The notes below the pieces were generated by a model. It was not told where the DNA came from. It saw only the letters and a list, made by a program, of their open reading frames with translations, and did no database searches. Source: Clostridiales bacterium (GTDB lineage Bacteria > Bacillota > Clostridia > Oscillospirales > Oscillospiraceae). From it: a stretch of DNA of 16,598 nucleotides. Made by a program: the position numbers and the translations under genes. The stretch covers positions 1 through 16,598 of the forward strand of contig JAHZEF010000036.1 of the NCBI GenBank assembly GCA_019422005.1. Reading direction: 5' to 3'. This document shows, piece after piece, positions 1 through 6,084 of this stretch (position 1 is its first letter; each line of letters opens with the position of its first letter).

Positions 1-514
1 CTCCCTGGCCTCCGTGCTGGAGGCGCCGAGGGAAGATCTGCAGAAGGTGGAGGGGATCGGCGAAAGCGCCGCCATCCTGCTGTCGCTGATCCCGGCGGTG
101 GCGCGGCGGCATATGATTGAACGCTCCCGCATCGGGGAAATCCTGGACACCACGGCCAAATGCGGGGAATATCTGGCGCCGCGCTTTTTCGGAGAGCGCG
201 ACGAGGTGGTGTGGCTGCTCTGCCTGGACGCCAAGCTGATGCCGCTGGACTGCAGGCTGCTGTTCCGCGGCAGCGTCAATGCCGCAGGCGTGTCCGTCCG
301 CAAGATTGTGGAGACAGCGCTGGCCTGCAACGCCACGTCCGTGGTCCTGGCCCACAATCATACCAGCGGCCTGGCCCTTCCGTCCCGGGAGGACGAGGCG
401 ACCACCGTGCGGCTTCGGACGGCCCTGGATTCTGTGGGCATCCGGCTGGCGGACCATATTATTGTCGCCGGGGACGACTTTGTCTCCCTGGCCGACAGCG
501 GGCTTTTGGACTGA
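1..514 (+). CDS. radC: RadC/JAB-domain protein, 5'-truncated by window edge
   Basis: This is the C-terminal ~170 residues of a RadC family protein. The first whole codon begins at base 2, and the frame is open back to the window edge, so the true start lies outside. A helix-hairpin-helix-like segment (KVEGIGESAA, bases ~44-73) precedes a JAB/MPN domain. The metal-binding motif is visible as AHNHTSG at 350-370: the two His codons are at 353 and 359, the Ser codon at 383 and the Asp codon at 392, with a candidate Glu in the DEVVW segment near base 203. Full-length RadC is about 225 residues, so roughly 55-60 are missing. The family is widespread, but its role is unsettled: the old DNA-repair assignment is doubtful and a metal-dependent hydrolase role is only inferred from the fold. 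The usual HNHPSG motif has Thr in place of Pro here. The call is secure at family level. Confidence 0.9.
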   Translation, partial: SLASVLEAPREDLQKVEGIGESAAILLSLIPAVARRHMIERSRIGEILDTTAKCGEYLAPRFFGERDEVVWLLCLDAKLMPLDCRLLFRGSVNAAGVSVRKIVETALACNATSVVLAHNHTSGLALPSREDEATTVRLRTALDSVGIRLADHIIVAGDDFVSLADSGLLD

Positions 515-517
515 TCA

Positions 518-587
518 GGCTGCCCGGGGATGCTGCAGGCCGCAGCGTCCCCGGGCAGCCCGGCCTCTGCGTCCCCCGGGAGGCCGG
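518..587. terminator. two GC-rich hairpins between convergent genes
   Basis: Bases 518-536 pair with 542-560 to give a 19-bp stem with one T.G wobble and the 5-base loop aggcc. A second 7-bp stem (560-566 with 581-587) follows; the two share base 560, so they may alternate. The pair lies 3 bp after the radC stop and 25 bp from the convergent esterase stop, as expected for a shared termination region. Neither strand has a proper T-run directly after a stem; the nearest is tttt at 610-613. A transcript end or an RNA-stabilising structure is therefore inferred from position and stem strength. Confidence 0.45.
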
Positions 588-611
588 AGGGCTGCCGCCT
601 GCAGCGCTGTT

Positions 612-1409
612 TTAAAGATAGGCCCGCTTCAGCGGCAGCCAATCCAGCGCGCGCTGGATGTGCGTGTCCCAATAGTCCCAGTTGTGGGCGCCGGGGTGCT
701 CCTCATAGGTCAGCGCGATCCCCAGCGCCTCCAGCCGGGCCTTCAGATCCCGGTTCATTTCCAGTGTGAAGTCCTCCGTGCCGCAGGAGATCATCAGCTG
801 CGGCAGGGCCTGCCCCTGTTCCAGGGCCTGCTGCGCCAGTGCGGCCAGATCCCAGCCGCGCGGTTCGGAACGCCCCACCTGGCCGAATACGGCGCCGCCG
901 GCGGCGTGCTCTGCAGACAGAGCATCCCGGGCCCGGGCCAGATCAAAGGCGCCGGAAAACGAAACGGCCGCCGCATAGCGGTCCGGATGCAGCAGGGCGA
1001 TGCGCAGCGCGCCGTAACCGCCCATGGAAAGCCCGGCGAGGAACCGGTCTTCCCGGCGGCTGGACAGCGGGAACACCGCCTCTGCAAACGCCGGCAGCTC
1101 CTGCTCGAAGAAGCGGCCGAATGCGGGCCCCTGCGCCTGGTCCATGTAGAAGCTGTTGGCCGCGGAAGCCATCACCACCGCGACGCGGTGGCGCTGGGCA
1201 TAGCACTCAATCCGGGTATTGCGCAGCCAGTCCGTGCTGTCGCCGTAAGCGCCGTGCAGCAGATACAGCGTCTGAAACTGCGTCCCCCTTCCAAATCCCC
1301 GCAGATCGCCTGCGGCATAGTCGTCGCTGTCCGGGAGCGGCAGGATTACCTGCACGTCCACGTTGGTCAGAACCGAATCGGCAAAAAAGCTGCCGTGAAA
1401 CAGCGCCAT
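612..1409 (-). CDS. alpha/beta-hydrolase esterase (tributyrin esterase / EstA-FrmB type)
   Basis: The 265-residue protein belongs to the esterase D-like alpha/beta-hydrolase family, which includes S-formylglutathione hydrolase and short-chain acyl or acetyl esterases. The nucleophile elbow GLSMGG is at residues 126-131 (Ser128), an oxyanion segment LLHGAYG is at 50-56, the likely acid is Asp213 in GTEDF, and the catalytic His is 242 in GAHNW. No signal peptide is visible, so it is probably cytosolic. The ATG at 1409 is preferred because aaagggga lies about 10 bases upstream. The open frame continues upstream through the antisense of uvrB, but that extension does not look like protein. It has its own promoter (1459-1487) divergent from uvrB and is probably monocistronic. 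The natural ester substrate cannot be told from sequence. Confidence 0.88.
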   Translation of the reverse strand: MALFHGSFFADSVLTNVDVQVILPLPDSDDYAAGDLRGFGRGTQFQTLYLLHGAYGDSTDWLRNTRIECYAQRHRVAVVMASAANSFYMDQAQGPAFGRFFEQELPAFAEAVFPLSSRREDRFLAGLSMGGYGALRIALLHPDRYAAAVSFSGAFDLARARDALSAEHAAGGAVFGQVGRSEPRGWDLAALAQQALEQGQALPQLMISCGTEDFTLEMNRDLKARLEALGIALTYEEHPGAHNWDYWDTHIQRALDWLPLKRAYL

Positions 1410-1458
1410 TGCAACCAGATCCCCTTTCGTCCGCCGGCTTCTGCCGGCCTTTGCTGTT

Positions 1459-1487
1459 ATCATACACGGTTCCGGCGGCGCAGTCAA
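1459..1487 (-). promoter_or_regulatory. sigma-A type promoter of the esterase gene
   Basis: Read on the minus strand, TTGACT (1482-1487), a 17-bp spacer and TATGAT (1459-1464) form a near-consensus promoter. Transcription would begin near 1452. The short leader carries a perfect hairpin (GCCGGC-AGAA-GCCGGC, 1433-1448) just before the ribosome binding site. Confidence 0.8.
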
Positions 1488-1508
1488 TCCGCCGCCGGCC
1501 CTTCCGCC

Positions 1509-1537
1509 TTGTATCCCGCCGTAATCCGTGGTACAAT
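1509..1537 (+). promoter_or_regulatory. sigma-A type promoter of uvrB
   Basis: TTGTAT (1509-1514), a 17-bp spacer and TACAAT (1532-1537) lie 38 bp before the uvrB start. I looked for a Gram-positive LexA (DinR) box of the form GAAC-N4-GTTC around it and saw none, so SOS control is not supported from this sequence. Confidence 0.75.
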
Positions 1538-1574
1538 AAACCGATACTGAACTGCCGGAAAGGTGCGATGAGTT

Positions 1575-3536
1575 TTGGAGTTCAAACTGCATGCCCCCTA
1601 CCAGCCTACGGGCGACCAGCCGGAGGCCATTGAAAAGCTGGTGCGGGGCGTTGAGATGGGGCTGAGCGAGCAGACCCTGCTGGGCGTTACCGGCTCCGGC
1701 AAGACGTTTACCATGGCCAACGTCATCGCCGCCATGAACCGTCCGACCCTGGTGCTGGCGCATAACAAGACGCTGGCGGCCCAGCTGTGCGCGGAGTTCA
1801 AGGAATTTTTCCCGGAGAATGCCGTGGAGTATTTCGTCTCCTACTACGATTACTATCAGCCGGAGGCGTACATTCCGCATACGGATACCTATATTGAGAA
1901 AGACGCATCCACCAACGACGAGATCGACCGGCTCCGATTGAGCGCCACGTGCGCGCTGCTGGAGCGGCGGGACGTGGTTGTGGTGGCGTCGGTTTCCTGT
2001 ATTTACGGCCTCGGGGAGCCGGACGACTTTGCCAAGATGATGATCTCGCTGCGCCCGGGCATGACTATGGAGATGCGGGAGCTGCAGCGGCGGCTGGTGG
2101 AGGACCGGTACGAGCGCAACGATGTGGCCTTTGAGCGGAACCACTTCCGCGTCCGCGGCGATACGGTGGATATCTATCCCGCGTATTGGAGGGACCGCGC
2201 CATCCGGGTGGAGTTTTTCGGCGATGAGATCGACCGCATCACGCAGATCAACGCCGTGACCGGAATGCCGGAGAAAGTGCTCAGCCATGTGCCGATCTAT
2301 CCGGCCAGCCACTATATCACGCCCAAGGAGAAAATGGACCGCGCCATTCATGAAATCGAGGAGGAGCTCTGGGCGCAGGTCAAGTATTTTGAAGAGCACG
2401 ATCAGCTGCTGGAGGCGCAGCGGATCCGCCAGCGGACGCTGTATGATATTGAAATGATGCAGGAACTGGGGTTCTGCTCCGGGATTGAGAACTATTCCCG
2501 GATCATCTCCGGCCGTCCGGTGGGATCTGCGCCCATGACGCTTCTGGACTACTTCCCCAAGGACTTTCTGCTGTTTGTGGACGAGAGCCACGTGACGCTG
2601 CCGCAGGTCCGGGCCATGTACAACGGCGATCATGCCCGGAAGGAGAGCCTGGTGCAGTACGGCTTCCGCCTGCCCTGCGCGTTCGACAACCGGCCGCTGA
2701 AGTTTGAAGAGTTTGAGGCGCGGGTGAACCAGGCGATCTATGTCTCCGCCACGCCGGCCGAGTATGAACGGGAGCGCTCCGGGCAGATTGTGGAACAGGT
2801 CATCCGGCCCACCGGGCTTCTGGATCCGGAGATATCGGTCCGGCCCATCGAGGGGCAGATCGACGACCTGATCGGCGAGATCAACGCCCGTGTTGCCCGC
2901 AGCGAGCGGACGCTGGTCACAACGCTGACGAAGAAGATGGCGGAGGATCTGACCGCCTATCTGCAGGCCAGCGGCATCAAGGTCCGCTATATGCACTCGG
3001 ACATCGGCGCCATGGAGCGCATGGAGATCATTCGGGATCTGCGGCTGCAGAAGTTTGACGTGCTGGTGGGGATCAACCTGCTGCGCGAAGGGCTGGACCT
3101 GCCGGAGGTCAGCCTGGTGGCGATCCTGGATGCGGACAAGGAAGGGTTCCTGCGCAGTGAAACCAGCCTGATTCAGACCATCGGGCGCGCTGCGCGCAAT
3201 GCCGGCGGCCGGGTCATCATGTATGCCGATCAGATTACCGCCGCCATGCAGGCTGCCATCGAAGAGACGGAGCGCCGCCGCACGCTGCAGGACGCTTACA
3301 ATCAGCGCCACGGCATTGTCCCGCAGACGATTCTGAAGCCGGTTCACGAGCTGATTGAAATCTCCCAGGACGCCGCCGAGGTCCGCAGGCAGGACGGCGT
3401 GAAGATGACCAGACAGGAGCGGGAGGCCGCCATCGCCAGGCTGGAGAAGCAGATGCGCGAAGCGGCCCGCATGATGGAATACGAATACGCCGCCGTTCTG
3501 CGCGACCAGATCATTGAGCTGCGGGGGGCAAAATAA
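1575..3536 (+). CDS. uvrB: UvrABC excinuclease subunit B
   Basis: This is the 653-residue DNA damage-verification helicase of nucleotide excision repair. It is loaded by UvrA and recruits UvrC. The Walker A motif is GVTGSGKT (residues 37-44). The beta-hairpin region that clamps DNA follows at about 87-125 (YFVSYYDYYQPEAYIP then STNDEIDRLRLSAT). DESH (336-339) is the DEAD-box-like Walker B motif. YVSATPAEYE is at 389-398 and the helicase motif QTIGRAARN at 534-542. A C-terminal UVR domain at about 615-650 contacts UvrC. The start is TTG at 1575: an in-frame stop lies at 1569, aaaggtg is about 10 bases upstream, and MEFKLHAPYQPTGDQP matches the family's N-terminus. The ATG at 1568 is in another frame. 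uvrA, often next to uvrB in Firmicutes, is not adjacent here. Confidence 0.98.
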   Translation: MEFKLHAPYQPTGDQPEAIEKLVRGVEMGLSEQTLLGVTGSGKTFTMANVIAAMNRPTLVLAHNKTLAAQLCAEFKEFFPENAVEYFVSYYDYYQPEAYIPHTDTYIEKDASTNDEIDRLRLSATCALLERRDVVVVASVSCIYGLGEPDDFAKMMISLRPGMTMEMRELQRRLVEDRYERNDVAFERNHFRVRGDTVDIYPAYWRDRAIRVEFFGDEIDRITQINAVTGMPEKVLSHVPIYPASHYITPKEKMDRAIHEIEEELWAQVKYFEEHDQLLEAQRIRQRTLYDIEMMQELGFCSGIENYSRIISGRPVGSAPMTLLDYFPKDFLLFVDESHVTLPQVRAMYNGDHARKESLVQYGFRLPCAFDNRPLKFEEFEARVNQAIYVSATPAEYERERSGQIVEQVIRPTGLLDPEISVRPIEGQIDDLIGEINARVARSERTLVTTLTKKMAEDLTAYLQASGIKVRYMHSDIGAMERMEIIRDLRLQKFDVLVGINLLREGLDLPEVSLVAILDADKEGFLRSETSLIQTIGRAARNAGGRVIMYADQITAAMQAAIEETERRRTLQDAYNQRHGIVPQTILKPVHELIEISQDAAEVRRQDGVKMTRQEREAAIARLEKQMREAARMMEYEYAAVLRDQIIELRGAK

Positions 3537-3574
3537 CGCGCTGCGGAGCGCGGGAAAAAAAGGAGCTGTTGGTT

Positions 3575-3916
3575 ATGATCAAATACAGGAGCCAGATGCA
3601 CCAGACTGTGCGCGAAAATCTGCGCGGCGGCAAAGGTGCGCTGCAGTTCACGCACATTTTTGAGGGCAGCGAGCTGGAAAAGACGAGGATGTTTTCCGTT
3701 GTGACCGTGCAACCCGGCGACTCCATCGGCGTCCATCCCCATCAGGAGGAGGGCGAGGTGTATCTGATTCTGGACGGCGCGGCCACCGTGACCGAGGACG
3801 GCGTGGAACAGATTCTCCGGGCCGGAGACGCGGAGTACTGCACCGGCGGCCATACCCATGGGCTGCTCAACCACACCGACGCGCCGGTGACGCTGCTGGC
3901 CATCGTGATCAATTGA
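3575..3916 (+). CDS. small single-domain cupin protein
   Basis: The 113-residue protein is one cupin_2 barrel. Cupin motif 1 is visible as PGDSIGVHPHQEEGEVYLIL, with probable metal ligands His54, His56 and Glu61. Motif 2 is GDAEYCTGGHTHGLLN, giving His95 and Asn99. Such stand-alone cupins bind a divalent metal and include isomerases, dioxygenases and sugar- or ligand-binding proteins; this one cannot be assigned a reaction. The ATG at 3575 is chosen over the TTG at 3569 because aaaaggag ends about 9 bases before it. It starts 38 bp after uvrB, behind a small hairpin (3537-3552) and with no separate promoter seen, so it is probably co-transcribed with uvrB. A link to DNA repair is not implied. 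Confidence 0.85.
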   Translation: MIKYRSQMHQTVRENLRGGKGALQFTHIFEGSELEKTRMFSVVTVQPGDSIGVHPHQEEGEVYLILDGAATVTEDGVEQILRAGDAEYCTGGHTHGLLNHTDAPVTLLAIVIN

Positions 3917-3953
3917 CCCGTTCCGGCAACAAAGAAAGCCGGTCAAACCGCTG

Positions 3954-3975
3954 TTTTCCGCCGGCAGGCGGAAAA
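3954..3975. terminator. hairpin after the cupin gene
   Basis: A 9-bp stem (ttttccgcc 3954-3962 with ggcggaaaa 3967-3975, loop ggca) sits between the cupin stop and the rpsF promoter. The T-run is on the 5' arm and the A-run on the 3' arm, opposite to a classical intrinsic terminator, and no T-tract follows directly. A terminator role is a guess from position. Confidence 0.3.
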
Positions 3976-3989
3976 ACATAAACTTTTCG

Positions 3990-4018
3990 TTGACAACAGA
4001 CATCTTGTCCGCTATAAT
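3990..4018 (+). promoter_or_regulatory. perfect consensus promoter of rpsF-ssb-rpsR
   Basis: TTGACA (3990-3995), a 17-bp spacer and TATAAT (4013-4018) match the sigma-A consensus at every position, as expected for a highly expressed ribosomal-protein operon. The start would be near 4025, giving a leader of about 74 bases. Confidence 0.93.
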
Positions 4019-4025
4019 GATATAG

Positions 4026-4070
4026 CTTGCCGACCGGCAGGCGATCCTTGCCGGCGCCGTGAGCGCCGGC
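4026..4070 (+). promoter_or_regulatory. structured 5' leader of rpsF, possible S6:S18 autoregulatory element
   Basis: The leader can fold in competing ways. 4026-4031 can pair with 4036-4041. The shared segment 4034-4039 can instead pair with 4049-4054. 4050-4057 forms an 8-bp stem with 4063-4070 around the loop cgtga. The rpsF leaders of many bacteria carry an element bound by the S6:S18 complex, with a conserved CCG near a hairpin. Here gccgtg lies in the last hairpin, but I cannot confirm the motif by eye. The folds are seen; the regulatory role is inference. Confidence 0.4.
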
Positions 4071-4098
4071 CATCAGACCATAAGGAGGTGCAACAATC

Positions 4099-4395
4099 AT
4101 GGCTAAAATTACCGGCAAATACGAGGTCCTCTACGTAATCGACCCTGCACAGGGTGAGGAAGGTATTCAGGCTCTCGTGGAAAAGTTCAAAGCGATTGTC
4201 GAGGATCATGGCAGCCTGACCAGCATCGATGAGTGGGGCAAGCGCAGACTTGCGTATCCCATCAACGATCTGACGGAGGGCTATTATGTCCTGATGACCT
4301 GCGAAACCAAGCCCGAGTTCCCCGCTGAGCTCGACCGCGTGTTCAAGATCACCGACGGTATTCTGCGTTCTCTGATCACCGCCGTGGAAGAGTAA
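4099..4395 (+). CDS. rpsF: 30S ribosomal protein S6
   Basis: This 98-residue protein is bS6, which binds S18 and the central domain of 16S rRNA in the small-subunit platform. The family pattern is clear: KYEVLYVIDP at the N-terminus, EWGKRRLAYPINDLTEGYYV in the middle and a C-terminal helix ending near LRSLITAVEE. Length matches the usual 95-100. Start ATG 4099 follows aaggaggtg with good spacing. It is first in the conserved rpsF-ssb-rpsR operon, 13 bp ahead of ssb. Confidence 0.98.
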   Translation: MAKITGKYEVLYVIDPAQGEEGIQALVEKFKAIVEDHGSLTSIDEWGKRRLAYPINDLTEGYYVLMTCETKPEFPAELDRVFKITDGILRSLITAVEE

Positions 4396-4408
4396 GGGAG
4401 GCTGTCTC

Positions 4409-4882
4409 ATGCTGAACCATATCGTTCTCATGGGCCGTCTGACCCGTGACCCGGAGCTCCGGCGTACCGGTTCCGGCGTGGCCGTGGCGTCGTTTTCCCT
4501 GGCCGTTGACCGGGATTTCGGCAGCCGGGAAAGCGGCGAGAAGGAAACGGACTTCATCGACATAGTGGCCTGGCGGAATACTGCGGAATTTGTTTCCAAG
4601 TACTTTACCAAGGGCCGCATGGCGGTGGTATCCGGCCGGCTCCAGATCCGCAGCTGGAATGACAAGGACGGCAACAAGCGCCGCAGCGCGGAAGTTGTGG
4701 CAGAAAATGTCTACTTCGGCGATTCCAAGCGGGATGCGCAGGACGGGGGCTTCGGCGGCACCCAGAACTTTGGCGCTCCCCCGGCCTTCGGCGGCGGCTA
4801 CAGCGCGCCGGCGCCCCAGCAGGCGGCGCCCGCCAGCGACTTCGCCATGCTCGAAGACGACGACAGCGAGCTGCCGTTCTGA
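4409..4882 (+). CDS. ssb: single-stranded DNA-binding protein
   Basis: This 157-residue SSB coats single-stranded DNA during replication, repair and recombination. An OB-fold domain spans about residues 1-105 (start MLNHIVLMGRLTRDPELR; FIDIVAWRNTAEFVSKYFTK in the middle). A flexible Gly/Pro/Ala-rich linker covers about 112-145. The acidic tail EDDDSELPF, which recruits partner proteins, is complete. The Shine-Dalgarno gggagg overlaps the rpsF stop region, 7 bases before the ATG, consistent with coupled translation. The gene lies between the genes for S6 and S18, as in most Firmicutes, and shares their promoter. Confidence 0.98.
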   Translation: MLNHIVLMGRLTRDPELRRTGSGVAVASFSLAVDRDFGSRESGEKETDFIDIVAWRNTAEFVSKYFTKGRMAVVSGRLQIRSWNDKDGNKRRSAEVVAENVYFGDSKRDAQDGGFGGTQNFGAPPAFGGGYSAPAPQQAAPASDFAMLEDDDSELPF

Positions 4883-4935
4883 GCCGTTCCCATCGGAATT
4901 TTTCCACAGAGATTATGAAGTAAGGAGGTTTCCTC

Positions 4936-5169
4936 ATGGCTAACGATAGAATGCGTCCGCGCAAGCGCAGGAAGGTCTGCAGCTTCTGCGTGGATAAAGT
5001 CACCGCGATCGACTATAAGGATACGGCGAAGCTGCGCCGGTTCCTGTCGGAGCGCGGCAAGATTCTGCCCCGCCGCACCACCGGCACCTGCGCTGCGCAC
5101 CAGCGCCAGCTGACGACTGCGATCAAGCGCGCCCGTCATATCGCGCTGCTGCCCTACGTGGCGGACTGA
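4936..5169 (+). CDS. rpsR: 30S ribosomal protein S18
   Basis: The 77-residue bS18 pairs with S6 on the 30S platform. The core is typical: DYKDTAKLRRFLSERGKILP followed by RRTTGTC and a C-terminal basic helix. It carries VCSFC near the N-terminus and TCAAH later, so it looks like the cysteine-containing, possibly zinc-binding (C+) form of S18; that reading is inferred from the Cys/His spacing. taaggaggt lies 7 bases before the ATG. It is last in the operon, 53 bp after ssb and 11 bp before the terminator hairpin. Confidence 0.98.
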   Translation: MANDRMRPRKRRKVCSFCVDKVTAIDYKDTAKLRRFLSERGKILPRRTTGTCAAHQRQLTTAIKRARHIALLPYVAD

Positions 5170-5180
5170 GCTGCAAAGGA

Positions 5181-5211
5181 AAGGCCGAAACCCCTGGGTT
5201 TCGGCCTTTTT
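5181..5211 (+). terminator. rho-independent terminator of rpsF-ssb-rpsR
   Basis: A 13-bp perfect stem (aaggccgaaaccc 5181-5193 with 5196-5208) ends in a T-run to 5211, 11 bp after the rpsR stop. Confidence 0.95.
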
Positions 5212-5262
5212 GCGCGTATGCCGCAGTTTTGTAAAATCATAGTGAAATTCGACAAAACACCA

Positions 5263-5291
5263 TTGCCGCGCCGGCGCGGCTGTGGTATACT
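5263..5291 (+). promoter_or_regulatory. promoter of the HPr-like gene
   Basis: TTGCCG (5263-5268), a 17-bp spacer and TATACT (5286-5291) with an extended TGG just upstream of the -10. Transcription would begin near 5298, about 48 bases before the ATG at 5346. Confidence 0.75.
5265..5280. promoter_or_regulatory. 16-bp perfect palindrome in the promoter spacer, possible operator
   Basis: gccgcgccggcgcggc reads the same on both strands and lies between the -35 and -10 of the HPr-like gene, overlapping the -35. The placement suits a repressor or MerR-like regulator. The palindrome is seen; a bound protein is inference, and GC-rich palindromes arise by chance more often in G+C-rich DNA. Confidence 0.4.
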
Positions 5292-5345
5292 GTCACCAGA
5301 AATCGCCAACAGATTTCACTCTCATAAAAAGGAGCGTTTGAAGAG

Positions 5346-5591
5346 ATGAGACTGACCAACGTAAGAGACGTCCAGAAATTCATTCAGGTCGTCAACGAAT
5401 GCGAGCACGACGTATATCTGAAATCCCTGGAGGGCGACGTATTCAATCTGAAGTCTTCCATGTCTCAGTATATCGCCATCGGCCGCCTGATTGAAGAATC
5501 CGGGGACAGCCTGGAACTGTTTGCCGACAGCAAAGAGGACGAAGCCCGCCTGATCCGGTTCCTCTGCGAGCTCAACGAAGAAGCCAAATAA
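5346..5591 (+). CDS. HPr-like domain protein without the phospho-acceptor histidine
   Basis: This 81-residue protein has the size and pattern of the PTS phosphocarrier HPr fold: two short strands, then a segment LKSSMSQYIAIGRLIEESGD resembling the HPr regulatory-Ser loop and following helix, then a strand and a final helix ending LIRFLCELNEEAK. HPr's active-site region (His15 in a GLHARP-like motif) is not recognisable; the equivalent stretch reads NECEHDVYLKS. It is therefore unlikely to carry phosphate in the usual way. Genes of this kind in Clostridia are often labelled HPr family on fold similarity alone. Start ATG 5346 has aaaggag 11 bases upstream. It is monocistronic, with its own promoter and terminator. 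The function is unknown, and the family assignment is moderate. Confidence 0.65.
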   Translation: MRLTNVRDVQKFIQVVNECEHDVYLKSLEGDVFNLKSSMSQYIAIGRLIEESGDSLELFADSKEDEARLIRFLCELNEEAK

Positions 5592-5604
5592 TCCCCCTGC
5601 AGGC

Positions 5605-5643
5605 AAGCCCCCGTCTCCGCAGCGCGGAGACGGGGGCTTTGTT
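5605..5643 (+). terminator. terminator of the HPr-like gene, between convergent genes
   Basis: A 16-bp perfect stem (5605-5620 with 5624-5639, loop agc) is followed by tttgttt, 13 bp after the stop. It may also stop minus-strand transcripts from the convergent darA, although the T-run is only on the plus side. Confidence 0.93.
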
Positions 5644-5655
5644 TGCCGCCGCCTT

Positions 5656-6012
5656 TCAAAGCTTTTGGAACGCCTCCAGCTTCATGGTAAAGATGGTCAC
5701 GCCGCCCACGTCCACTTCCACCGGTACCGCTGAGCCCACATACACGTTGCCAGCGCCCGGCGTCGGCATGACATAGGTCTGGGAACGGCGGTGGCCGGCG
5801 AAGGTTTTCAGGATTTCCACCGCTTCGTCCAGCCGTCCGGACTCCACGCCCAGCATCAGCGTCACATTTTCCTTTTTCAGAAAGCCGCCGCTGCTGCTGA
5901 GCTTGGTGACAAAGAAGCCGCGGCTGTTGAGCTGGGCGACCGTTTCGTCATAGTCGTCCTTCCGCAGAATGGCAAACAGCAGGCGGTCAAGCGTTTTGTT
6001 TTCTTCCATCAT
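5656..6012 (-). CDS. darA: DarA/PstA-type cyclic-di-AMP receptor (YaaQ family)
   Basis: This 118-residue protein resembles the PII-like, trimeric cytosolic c-di-AMP receptor DarA (PstA). The signature VTKLSSSGGFLKKENVTLML (residues 35-54) and the C-terminal PVEVDVGGVTIFTMKLEAF match the family, and length is close to the usual ~109. From memory, the B. subtilis protein reads NFRVTKL at the first binding strand; here it is GFFVTKL, so the Asn and Arg that help hold the nucleotide appear as Gly32 and Phe34. Two adjacent ATGs (6012 and 6009) are possible; aaaggag lies 5 bases from the first and 8 from the second, so 6009 may be the true start. It is 72 bp downstream of aspS, with no clear promoter, so it may be the last gene of that operon. 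What DarA controls is not established. Confidence 0.85.
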   Translation of the reverse strand: MMEENKTLDRLLFAILRKDDYDETVAQLNSRGFFVTKLSSSGGFLKKENVTLMLGVESGRLDEAVEILKTFAGHRRSQTYVMPTPGAGNVYVGSAVPVEVDVGGVTIFTMKLEAFQKL

Positions 6013-6050
6013 GGAGACTCCTTTCGATTGTCGTATGGCTGCGTTGTGAA

Positions 6051-6079
6051 CTGCAGAGACGGCGTACGCCTCTCCGCAG
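6051..6079 (-). other. intercistronic hairpin between aspS and darA
   Basis: ctgcagagacggcgt and acgcctctccgcag (plus strand) form a near-perfect stem with one bulge and one mismatch, just after the aspS stop. No T-run follows on the minus strand, so it is more likely a processing or stabilising structure than a terminator. Confidence 0.4.
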
Positions 6080-6084
6080 GGGGA

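Noticed and set aside
1538..1574. LexA/SOS box in front of uvrB
   Set aside because: gaact occurs near 1549-1553, but there is no matching GTTC half-site at the required spacing.
1558..1600. ATG at 1568 as a start for uvrB
   Set aside because: It is in a different frame from the UvrB reading frame, and an in-frame stop at 1569 rules out any start upstream of the TTG at 1575.
612..3347. A 911-codon minus-strand open frame running antisense through uvrB into the esterase gene
   Set aside because: Only the last 265 codons look like a protein (an alpha/beta hydrolase). The upstream part is low-complexity, His/Arg/Gln-rich text antisense to a perfect uvrB, as often happens in G+C-rich genes. The esterase also has its own promoter and Shine-Dalgarno at 1409.
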